This document shows, one piece after another, positions 55,739 through 64,000 of a DNA stretch of 64,000 bases (the first letter of the stretch is position 1; each line of letters starts with the position of its first letter). This DNA comes from Lingula anatina. Lineage: Eukaryota; Brachiopoda; Lingulata; Lingulida; Lingulidae. The notes under the pieces are model-generated. The model ran no database searches and was not told the origin of the DNA. It saw only the letters and a list, made by a program, of their open reading frames with translations. The stretch covers positions 262,853 to 326,852 of the forward strand of contig NW_019775528.1 of the NCBI RefSeq assembly GCF_001039355.2, in the 5' to 3' direction. Position numbers and translations under genes: made by a program.

Positions 55739-55789
55739 GTATGGTCTCAATCTCATGGATTAATATATGGAATTAAAAAATGTATAACC

Positions 55790-55790
55790 N
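55790..55790. other. Assembly gap or chimeric join (single N)
   Basis: To the left the CD109-like gene stops 52 bases after a good donor (GGAG|GTATGG). To the right are unrelated sequences, a reverse transcriptase scrap and a receptor fragment. The missing half of the gene is not found anywhere to the right. Confidence 0.8.
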
Positions 55791-55796
55791 CCTACA

Positions 55797-55853
55797 TCTG
55801 AAGGAAATTCCTGTAGCATGGAAGAACGCCAACATGATCATAATGTTCTTTTA
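55797..55853 (+). pseudogene. Reverse transcriptase remnant (non-LTR type)
   Basis: The frame reads HLKEIPVAWKNANMIIMFF before a stop. It resembles the segment of LINE reverse transcriptases just before the KKG-YRPISLL motif (P-x-x-WK-x-A-x-I/M). It begins beside the N and is cut off on both sides. Confidence 0.45.
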
Positions 55854-55885
55854 ATTTTGCAGGTTTCAAATTATATTGCTAGATA

Positions 55886-57123
55886 ATGGGTGTTACTAAC
55901 ACCATATTTACAAATTCTATGGGTGCTATCTGTGCTTTAATGGCTGTAGACAGATATTTGGCTTTGGTCAGGCCATACTTTTATGCTGCAAAGATCACGC
56001 CAAGAGTGGCAAGAGTATCCGTCCTTGTATGCACCTTCACGATGTTCTTAGTCAGCTTAGGCCCCGTGTTTGGTTGGAGCAGTTATTACATCTCAGAAGG
56101 CATCAGCTGCCTCTACACCTTGGTATTCAGCAACACACACTGGGTGACATTTCTTACTTCGCTCTGTACATGATCTTGAATGCAGCGTTGGTTGGAACCA
56201 TGATTATTGCCGTGATCAAAGAACTAATTAAGATGAAACGCACTGTGGCGCCCACAGAACAGCAGAAGAGAGAGGTTTTACATGCAATACATGTGTTTAC
56301 TGCGTTCTGCCTACAGCGTTTTCGAGGATGTTTCCTTTTTAAACTTATTGAACATCAACTGAAGCCTTTCAGTTACGTGCTTGTTAATAGCAGTAAAACT
56401 CGTTCAATGCTAATCGAACTGCATAACTCCGCACAAATAAACTGACATCTATAAAACATCAAAAACACTGAAGTACTACAAATCTGGCTGTTTAAGTTTC
56501 TACAAGAAAGGAATAAATCAGACACCGGAACAAGAAATATAGGTATTAATAAATTATTATTTATTATTATTATTTCTGTAATGGTGCGTAGATTATCATG
56601 ACCTTGTACAATATAATAATATAACAATATAATTGGTGCATTGCCATTTCTCTAGTTGGTAATTGTGTTGCTAGTTTGTGACTGAACAAATATATATCTT
56701 TATTATGAATTTATATAAGGAACAGATGTACTGATTACTAATAAAATATTCAAATTAAGCGGTGAGATATAACATCTTGGTGTGATTATAAATTAACCAT
56801 AAATACAAATCGTGAAACATGGCCACAATGATATGTTTCACAATATGAGGTGATTCAAATTTACAAGGAATGGAGGAAGAACTACAATTCTACAATTATA
56901 TAAAGAAATAGATAAGTAAATAACACAGCTACACATACTTAAATATTATAACCATGTTTAGTGAGAGCACTACTTCATTGACGAAGTTATGATAATCGGT
57001 GCCCTGTATTTTTTTTTCCAGCTTAAACAGGAAAAAGCATTTGCACATTTTTATGGTGTCATCGCCGCTGCCTTTATAGTTTGCTGGGTGCCGTTTATAG
57101 TTTCTTTTGATATCATCTTTCAA
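55886..57123 (+). pseudogene. Rhodopsin-class G protein-coupled receptor fragment with frameshift
   Basis: The first segment (about 55886-56274) encodes TM3 with a DRY motif (CALMAVDRYLALVRPYFY), TM4 (VLVCTFTMFLVSLGPVFGW), the second extracellular loop with SSYYISEGISCLY, and TM5 (ALYMILNAALVGTMIIAVI). A one-base frameshift near 56133-56138 separates the loop from TM5. A second exon (57022-57123, acceptor TTTTTTTTCCAG) adds TM6 with the class A motif FIVCWVPF and joins in phase after EQQKRE. TM1, TM2 and TM7 are missing from the window. The loop resembles opsins (W-S-x-Y-x-x-EG) and the DRY region resembles prostanoid-type receptors; I cannot assign a ligand. It may be a pseudogene, a sequencing error in a real gene, or a partial copy carried beside the N join. 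The donor GAG|GTTTTA is weak. Confidence 0.6.
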
Positions 57124-58496
57124 GTATACAGTAACATAAAAATGACCACAACCTTGCTTTATCAATACAAACAATATAACAGATGTTGTTTGATGGAAGA
57201 GGCTGATATAGCTACATCGGAGAATAGGGAAATCTCTTGATTTAAGCGATATATTGTAACGACGACGACTTTCTGGAATCTTCAATCATTTATTCACCAA
57301 TCACTTTTCATACAGTTTTTAAGTATATATTCCCTTATTCTCCGTACTGATCGCGCGAGTAATTATGTTCTTTTCATTGTTTATGGCGTAATTTCCAGAA
57401 AATCATGTTGTTGCGCATAGTCGCTGGGATTGAAATAGTTCATTGGCACACGCACACATTTTTTTACCATAGAACGTAGGAAGCCATTTGACTTGTGGTT
57501 TTATTCGTAATTTTATTTGTGTTTTATTCGTGGTGGCCTAAAGAAAAATAAAGAGAACACAATAAACCATTTTAATATAAAGATAAATTAATAAATTTAA
57601 CAATTACACTCATAAAGAAATGATTACATAAATAACTACATAAATTTAAGTTGTGCTTATCCAAATTATCATGAAAAAATATGAATACCTACTCATGATC
57701 AACAGTAACCTATCCCATGGCTACCTCAAAGGCTAGTCGTCTCGGTCACTCTGTCTAGAGCACGGCTTCTCTGGCCCCGTATCTCGAAAGCATCGCGTAT
57801 TGCGAATAGCGATATCACATAGAGGCTATGTACAATGTGTTTAATATGGGGCGAGTATGGGCCAGTTATGGAATCGAGACGCTTGCGCACGGTCGCAATG
57901 CGCGATGCTTTCGAGATACGGGACACTGGACGACTAGCTAAAACACGCGACATCTGACGGGATATATAGATAAATACAGTGACGTATTCAACTTATTGGC
58001 TAATGGAGCCCATGCTCTCTATCACATGATCTGTGGATAACTTATCAAGACAACTATAAGCATGTGATGCAAGGACGCACGTATCGCCGCGCGTGCAACA
58101 ATAGAACATTCCCTTATTAGGCCATGTCTAAGAGCATTGTTTTCAACTTAATTTATCAGAAATATTATTTGCATTACTCATACTTGAATCATACCCAAAA
58201 CTAAGTATCAAGTGATAAACAGTTCATTGAAATTAAAATCTATTGTGAAATTAACCAATCACATAGGCTTCGACCTTTTTCTTCTTTTTCTGACACTAAA
58301 AACATGTTCTACACTTTTTGACTCTTGGTGAAATTTAATTTACACTCAATATCACTTTAATTTTTCATCTATTTGATTTCCCTTTTATTACTAATTGTAA
58401 TTAGTGTAAGCGTAAGTCATTAACTTTACAACTTACACCTTTTCTTCAAAAGAATTTGTCCTCGAATTCTAAATCTTTACAACATACACTCTCAAA
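57124..58496. other. Region without recognised genes
   Basis: Apart from the snapback element at 57731-57939 I see no exon or RNA gene. The rest is AT-rich. Confidence 0.55.
57731..57939. mobile_element. Snapback inverted-repeat element
   Basis: A perfect 22-bp inverted repeat, 57776-57797 and 57901-57922, contains CGTATCTCGAAAGCATCGCG. An outer pair, GGCTAGTCGTC at 57731 and GACGACTAGCT at 57929-57939, pairs with one mismatch. The left arm carries about 25 extra bases between the inner and outer pairs. The block is markedly GC- and CpG-richer than its surroundings. It has no coding capacity and fits a MITE or foldback element of unknown superfamily. Confidence 0.65.
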
Positions 58497-58499
58497 TAC

Positions 58500-59120
58500 C
58501 AGAGTCAGAGTCAGAAGTTTATTGACTATCGCCCTACATCCGGGCATGATCAAATACAAATACAAGAAGTAATCCGCAGAGTGATTACCATATACAGTTT
58601 GATATACATTATATAATGTCTAGACTAAAGCAGGGAAAGTACATGTACTACTCAATAAAGATCAATATAGGGATAATTAAAAAAAAAAAAAAAAACTGAT
58701 TCAACTAGAATAGGCTACACTAAACCTTATATTAAACTAACTATTATTTAGGGGGATATGAAAACTGCATCATCAGTTAATCTAGGTTTTATTCAGCATG
58801 GATGCAATTTTCATATCCCTAGCTTTAAAACAATCATAAAGAAAATTAGTTGTGCATTTTGCAATATCAAAATCATTACATTGCAGTACAGTAATAAAAA
58901 GGTCACTGATGGACTCAGGGGCTGCACTGCCCAGTATATCTTTAACCTGGTTAAGGAATATGGCTCTTAGTGGAGCATAAGAGGGGCATATCATCATAAA
59001 ATGGAACTCATCTTCAACTGACCCCATGTTGCACACCGTGCATAGCCTTTTCTCTATGGGTATTTTAGGATTCATGTGTCTCCCCTTTTCAATTGCCAAA
59101 TTGTGGGCACCAAATAACAT
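58500..59120 (-). mobile_element. 3' end of a non-LTR retrotransposon (LINE), 5'-truncated
   Basis: A minus-strand frame (59120-58782, 112 codons) encodes the C-terminus of a LINE polyprotein. It contains a C-x2-C-x9-H-x4-C zinc knuckle (LCTVC then DEFHFMMICPSY), the usual last motif of such ORF2 proteins. The following 280 bases look like its 3' UTR and end in a short CTGACT-type direct repeat near 58500. The reverse transcriptase and endonuclease are missing, so the copy is dead, as expected of 5'-truncated insertions. Confidence 0.75.
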
Positions 59121-59132
59121 AAAATATATTTA

Positions 59133-59641
59133 GTCAAAGTTAGCATATTACCAAATAACATAAAATTCTCGAATCATTTAATCATAAACTCGTCATATTA
59201 TCTTAGTGAAGTAAATGTTCAGTGTATGCACAAATAGGACACTATGTCATATCATTTATTGTAAGAACACAATTAGCCTCAGTTCTTATTAATTTAAGAA
59301 TACATCATCAAAATCTATTACAGGATAAATCTTTATCCTTAGACCCCATTTCCATAGATTTTAGATCGATCTATCCCTGTTGGGAGTCTCAATAGATTAC
59401 TGTCAGCTTAGCCGGCTTAAGCCTCTGTCCTGCCTACTGAAAGCTGTGAGGGGGTAATTAACAATGGTGCGCGCTCGGCTGACTGCAATTTAGCATGAAC
59501 CCCCAGGGAGTTAGGTCAATCTAAATCTTAATCCCTGGATCGATCTAAATCTCTGGGAATACATTCTTAGTCAGTAGTGATTCATTATAATATTATAACG
59601 GCAATATTTAAATGTCGTAGTAGTAATATGCTAACTTTGAC
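59133..59641. mobile_element. TA-flanked inverted-repeat element (Tc1/mariner-like MITE)
   Basis: GTCAAAGTTAGCATATTAC at 59133-59151 is repeated in inverted orientation at 59623-59641 with no mismatch, and both ends are flanked by TA (59131-59132 and 59642-59643). TA target duplication is the mark of Tc1/mariner-type insertion. The interior has no transposase. A foldback element (59352-59560) lies inside it. Confidence 0.6.
59352..59560. mobile_element. Foldback MITE (copy 2), nested
   Basis: The imperfect terminal inverted repeats read CCATAGATTTTAGATCGATC at 59352 and, from the other strand, CCCAGAGATTTAGATCGATC starting at about 59558. The core, CCTACTGAAAGCTGTGAGGG followed by GGTAATTAAC, matches the core of the element at 25640-25883. 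It lies inside the TA-flanked element at 59133-59641, so it inserted later. Confidence 0.6.
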
Positions 59642-59691
59642 TAAGTCAGTAATATTCCATGCATAATATATTGCTTGAATAATACATTTAC

Positions 59692-60003
59692 CAATACATG
59701 ATGGTATTTGACGCAACATATTAACTATGTAATCTTCTGATATTATCATATAATGAGCAGAACCAGTTAACTTCACAAAGTCCAACTGCTCATCTATAGA
59801 ATCAAACTTTCCACAAAACATCAGCAAAATTGATTCGTTTATCAATTCAGAAGATAACCTTATCTGAAAATTCGTTTCTCTTTTTTGTATAAAATACAAT
59901 TCATTTATATGTATTGAATTTTTAGGTAAATTTTCAAAAAGTTTAAATGACAAACTGACAATTCTGTCATCTATGTAAATGTTATATAAAAATTCCTCAG
60001 AAT
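59692..60003 (-). CDS. Orphan exon of unknown gene (phase 1-1)
   Basis: On the minus strand a strong acceptor (TCTATTTTTTTTCAG) and a good donor (TATTG|GTAAATG) bound 312 bases that are open throughout (about 104 residues, beginning SEEFLYNIYIDDRIVSL). Both boundaries are phase 1, the symmetric arrangement typical of shuffled extracellular domains. The product has one internal Cys at FCGKF and one near the end at PSC, and potential N-glycosylation site NES. I recognise no family and found no partner exon on either side. It is AT-rich, so an accidental frame is possible, but the pairing of good splice sites with a long frame favours a real exon or a recent remnant. Confidence 0.4.
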
Positions 60004-60645
60004 CTGAAAAAAAATAGAACACATTTTATTTCATTCTAAATCTAAATACTAATATTAAATACTTAACAATGGAAATGAAATAAAATATACTAATTATAAT
60101 GATTATATTTTACATAATATATTATAGCCAACTAAAATATGTTATGATTGAAATAAAATTGTGAATAATTTTCAGTAATAAGTATTATAATATTACATGA
60201 TAATAGTTATCATCAAGATTAAAACTTGAAATAACTTTGTGCATGTCGCAAAGTCATTAACATGATAATAATAAATATATCAGTCTTTAAAATATCAAAT
60301 TAACAATCAAGAAAATTAACAATCAAGAAAATTCAATCTTACAACAAAGTCCCAAAGTCATTAACATGATAATAATAATAATAAACTTTTTGGTGATGAT
60401 CTACATGTGTTCAGCAAAGTGTTCATGTAAGTCTTAGTACTTTATATCTGGTGGCGAACCCAAAATAGTGAACGAGTTTCCTAGTCTAATACCTCTAGCT
60501 GGTTATCTGCTGTTTGCATTCAATCTCAAAATAAATCTCTAAATAAAACCAACGCTGCAAATTCCATTTTTAAAAGCACTGATATATCAGATTAGCATAG
60601 TCATATCTGTTACTGGTGGAAAAGGGCCTCCTGTGCTGAAGCTGC
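60004..60645. other. AT-rich spacer
   Basis: No exon or element was recognised. Short direct repeats are present, such as AACAATCAAGAAAATT twice near 60302-60330 and CATTAACATGATAATAATAA twice near 60256 and 60358. Confidence 0.5.
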
Positions 60646-60648
60646 ATG

Positions 60649-60988
60649 CACTAGTGGGCTTGATTTGGTCTTTAAGTGCAATTTAAGAACACAAATAGTC
60701 TTACATGATCTTAAAACATGAGTAAGACCATTTCTAGTCTAACAGCCAATTAAGTTGTCTCCCCTTACACATTCTCCTATTGTGAGCAGAGGTGTCCTCT
60801 ATTGGGAGGGGAGGTATCCCCCATTGTGAGGGGAGGAAACTGCTTGAGCACTTAAGTAGATGTTAGATCATTTTTGATCTTAAAAGCAGATTCAGTCCAT
60901 TTTAAGACTACTGCTGTAATGATTAAGATCGTGTAAGATCACTTGTGAACTTAAATTGCACTTTAAGACCAAATCCAGCCCACTAGTG
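60649..60988. mobile_element. CACTA-like MITE, 340 bp
   Basis: Long imperfect terminal inverted repeats of about 66 bp start CACTAGTGGGCTTGATTTGG on the left and CACTAGTGGGCTGGATTTGG on the right (read from the other strand). The flanks carry a 3-bp direct repeat, ATG, at 60646-60648 and 60989-60991. A CACTA terminus with a 3-bp target duplication is diagnostic of the CACTA (En/Spm) superfamily. The interior is non-coding. Its right end lies inside the last exon of the small minus-strand gene and provides that gene's last codon and stop. Confidence 0.85.
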
Positions 60989-63785
60989 ATGAGAAGTGCT
61001 GAGAGCTTCCTCTGACTGTTGATATTTCGAAACACCCTTTTGCAAAGAATCCAGTTTTTTCTTAAGTCTATCATGCTCGTCTTGGATAGAAGATAACCGT
61101 CTCTTGTATTGATCCATCACCTGGGTAAATAAAAAATAATAATCAATGATATTAATTTGATTAAAAACAATATCTGGATTGACAATTCGTAGATCTGAGA
61201 GGCAATAACGCCTCTGGTTAATTGTACATGTACCACCAGCTGGAGTAAGTGCATTTGCATGGAAAACTAAAAAAAAGGGACACCACCTCCAGTGTTGTAC
61301 TTGGAAAGCTCTACAGAATGAAGTTAACAAGAGTTCTCAATATTTTTGTTGAAAATTACCATTTAAAACAAAATCATGGGGAGAAGTCAAAGTTTAAATC
61401 CAACTTTGTGAAGTGATGTTCATGGCGAAAAGTAGGTCAAAGGTCAATTTCCAGATCACAGTTAGATTGCCAGTATATATCTTTCTATTCAAATTCAATA
61501 GTAACTATCGGCGTATCTCTGCCAGTTTTAGACATATACCGAAACCTTGCAAAGTCCATGATAAAAGGTAGGTCAGAGATCAATTTCAAGGTCACAGTAG
61601 ATTGCCAATATATGACTTCCCATTGAAGTTCAATAGTAACTATGGGCCTATCTCTGCTACCCTAGGTTCTAGATTCCGGTATTGCCAGCTCGAACTTGAT
61701 TTCATATATAACCCATATCGCAATACCAGTACTAGTGAAAGTGACTCCAAGGTATATTAAATATTAAACAAACTAACTTTCACATTGCTCTGACACTCAG
61801 GGTAATCTCTGCCTGTTTTGGAGACATAAGCGTACATGCTGGTGGTACTGATAAAGATTTAAAAAGAAATTTTAAAGTTTTTTCAAACTTTTGTCAAAGC
61901 TTATCTTATAACTTGCCAAACAAAGTAAAAAATTTCTTAGTTTCTTCTACATACCATGGGTTCTGACAAGTTGATGGTTTCATGTATTTATTGATTTTTT
62001 TGACTATCAAAAGCTTGTGTAATAAATTCATATCTCTTTATGTTATTGTGTTAAAGGGATAACAACTGTTCATTTTCCTGGGGTAAACGACAATTTTACC
62101 ATATTTACCAATGGTTAACGAATCCATTCCCACATTCAAAGTTAGTCCCTGTTTTTAGAAAAGTTTGGTTTTTTTGTAATATTCTCTTAAGAGATTATTA
62201 CAGAATGTATCCATCTATGGAAGTCATGTGATGAGATGGCAAGCACAACATCCAGTGGGGGAGGGGGGGGAGAGATATCAAATCCAGGAATTTTTAAAGC
62301 ACAAAAACAACATCATTTAACTTTTTCCTGTGTTCAATTGTAAATTTCTCCTACTCATAAAATTATTACTAATTCATTATTTTTCAAATTTGGAAAAATG
62401 AAATAAAATACAAAAGACAGAAAGACAATGAATTTGTTATGTTCTGATTCATGTGTGGGTATTTCTACCTCTTCAAACACATGCATCCCCAATCCTACTC
62501 CTACACATCCTGCAGCAGTTGCACTAAGTCCAATCTTCTGATCCTTTGTTAGCTTGTCAGACTTGGCCCATAAACCTACAGCAGCTACTGCACCTGTGAA
62601 GACAGCAAATATATGATGCATTTCAACAACAACCTATAGCTAGTAGTAGTAATGACTCACTATGACAAAAAATTGAATTGACTACATGCTATAAAAGTAT
62701 AGCATGTTATTACAATACATATTAAACAAGGCAGCAAAGCTGTCAAATGTACAGACAAAAACAGAAAATAAAAATGCAGAAAATGGGTCATTTTGTCAAT
62801 TTTGATGCAATAATAAATAATGCTTATAATAGCACTGTCAGTCAACACTGAATTCTAATCATGCACAACAGGTAACATGGTCAATAACAGAAGCAGATCC
62901 AGAGATATTTTCTGACAGTATTCCAAATTATCTTTGTTGATCTATCCTCCATTTCTGATGGTCTTCCAACAGAAAAAAATAGTTACCCGTCAATGTAAAC
63001 TTTAAAATCTGACCGTCATCTGGAAGACCCAAAAGACGGTCTCAATCTGCCCCTGCAATAAAAAACTGAGGTAAACAATGCCCGTTACCTTTACAAGTAC
63101 TATCTTAATCATCCATCTAACTTGAACTTCCTTTACCTCTTAATTAGAGGGTTAAATGGCATTCAATTCTCCTGTAGCGAGTATCTTTCTGGCGATATTT
63201 ATCTCAGGTAAAAATCTACCTGTGCGTTAGTTTCAAAGAGCAGCTCCCGCAGACCTGGGGGTACTAAATAAAATCTGAACACCAGGTTTATCGAGGAGCT
63301 AGAGAAACAAAGGAATAATTTTTCCTGCACAGTTTCATAGGAATTTTTACATGGACTTGATCCAGCTCCAAACTAACAGGGTGACATGAGCAATTTTCAC
63401 AAACAAATACAAACAAAGCAGCAAAGCTGTCAAATGTACAGACAAAAAACAGAAAATAAAGATGCAAAATAGGTCATTTTGTCAATTTTGATGCAATAAT
63501 AAATAATGCTTATAATAAATAATAATAAATGATAACCCAATTGACCTGGCTTTCTAATTTGAACTGCATGCCAATCCTAAAAATCATACTCATAAGTTAA
63601 ATATAATAATAAATAACACAGTTTTCTTTTCATAATGTTTGCAGTAGCAGTGCAAAAAGATTATTGTCAATTTTGATGTAACATTACATAATAAATTATA
63701 GAATAATTATCACCAATTTTTGATTATTGACTATAAATAGCATGAACATGTAGAAAATTTGATTACCATCCGGCTTCATGTCCAT
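60983..63785 (-). CDS. Small membrane protein of unknown function
   Basis: Three exons join in frame: 63785-63767 (MDMKPD, donor GATG|GTAATC, phase 1), 62593-62469 (acceptor GTCTTCACAG) and 61120-60983 (acceptor TTTACCCAG, stop TAG at 60985-60983). They give about 93 residues. After GAVAAVGLWAKSDKLTKDQK comes a Gly/Ala-rich hydrophobic segment (IGLSATAAGCVGVGLGMHVF) that could span a membrane, then a charged, probably coiled-coil tail (YKRRLSSIQDEHDRLKKKLD). The layout suggests a small organelle or ER membrane protein; I do not recognise the family. The start was placed at the first Met after in-frame stops in the first exon. The final His codon and stop are supplied by the inserted MITE at 60649-60988; without it the frame would run on for 11 residues (AASAQEALFHQ) to a TAA. 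Exons 2 and 3 are well supported; exon 1 is short and less certain. Confidence 0.6.
61121..62468 (-). other. Intron 2 of the small membrane protein gene
   Basis: It contains two related segments of about 110-120 bases near 61430-61530 and 61555-61665, both reading GGTCAGAGATCAATTTCAAG or a close variant, then GTCACAGTTAGATTGCCA-like sequence and TTCAATAGTAACTAT. They form a diverged tandem duplication. No exon was recognised. Confidence 0.55.
62727..63520 (+). repeat. Direct repeat pair of about 110 bp
   Basis: The segments at about 62727-62834 and 63411-63520 are nearly identical, both containing GCAGCAAAGCTGTCAAATGT and ending GCAATAATAAATAATGCTTA. They lie in the first intron of the small minus-strand gene. 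Weaker similarity between about 63545-63680 and 63860-64000 suggests the whole interval is built of diverged copies of one unit. Confidence 0.75.
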
Positions 63786-64000
63786 GGGAGCTCCGAGTCC
63801 CACAATGAATATGCCAAAAAGATAATGAATATTTCACTAAAATGTATAACTTCCAGAAAAAGAAGCCAATTAGACTGCTTTTCCAACTCGGGCTGCATTT
63901 TAGTCCTGTGTTTCTTTTTTGAAAGTTTGACAATCATAAGTAACACGGTTTTCCCATAATGGTCATCATGGCAGAAGCACCAAAAATTGTGTTTTCTTCT

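Noticed and set aside
63969-64000. Plus-strand ATG opening MAEAPKIVFSS at the window edge
   Set aside because: Only 11 codons are visible and the stretch resembles the diverged repeats at 63600-63680; could be a real start but cannot be supported.

Overview
The window is AT-rich nuclear DNA from an animal. The protein-coding genes are cut into many short exons with GT-AG introns, two ends are joined by a single N, and small DNA transposons, microsatellites and homopolymer runs fill the spaces. The encoded proteins (FAD glycerol-3-phosphate dehydrogenase with EF-hands, SF3A1, actin, a CD109/alpha-2-macroglobulin-type protein, a rhodopsin-class receptor) are bilaterian. I infer an invertebrate, perhaps a mollusc or other marine lophotrochozoan; the sequence alone does not fix the species. 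No rRNA, tRNA, operon or CRISPR array was seen.

Layout. 1-9.9 kb: the 5' part of a secreted TSPN-domain protein on the minus strand (signal peptide exon at 9.6 kb, domain exons at 4.3-3.3 kb). 9.9-13.6 kb: no gene found. 13.7-16.4 kb: a 1.36 kb block present twice around an N, probably two haplotypes joined in the assembly. 17.6-27.6 kb: a complete mitochondrial glycerol-3-phosphate dehydrogenase gene (plus, 16 coding exons, 723 codons). 28.5-37.4 kb: a complete SF3A1 gene (minus, 18 exons, 774 codons), tail-to-tail with it. 38.6-41.5 kb: a complete but divergent, intron-rich actin (minus, 7 coding exons, 377 codons). 45.0-55.7 kb: the first 17 exons (703 residues) of a CD109/TEP-like protein (plus), cut off by an N at 55790. 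55.8-57.1 kb: fragments of a reverse transcriptase and of a rhodopsin-class receptor with a frameshift. 57.7-64 kb: a dense set of inverted-repeat elements, a LINE tail, an orphan exon and a small three-exon membrane protein gene (minus) whose last codon and stop come from an inserted CACTA-like MITE.

The genes do not form a pathway; they are neighbours only. Exon structures were worked out by hand from splice signals and codon phase. In the four large genes every junction keeps frame, which is the main support for them. The most notable observations are the transposon-supplied stop codon at 60983-60988, the duplicated block and chimeric join at the two Ns, a basic RRRKKR site in the CD109-like protein, a possible 24-nt in-frame microexon in the dehydrogenase gene, a possible alternative terminal exon in SF3A1, and two copies of one foldback MITE family, one of them nested inside another element.
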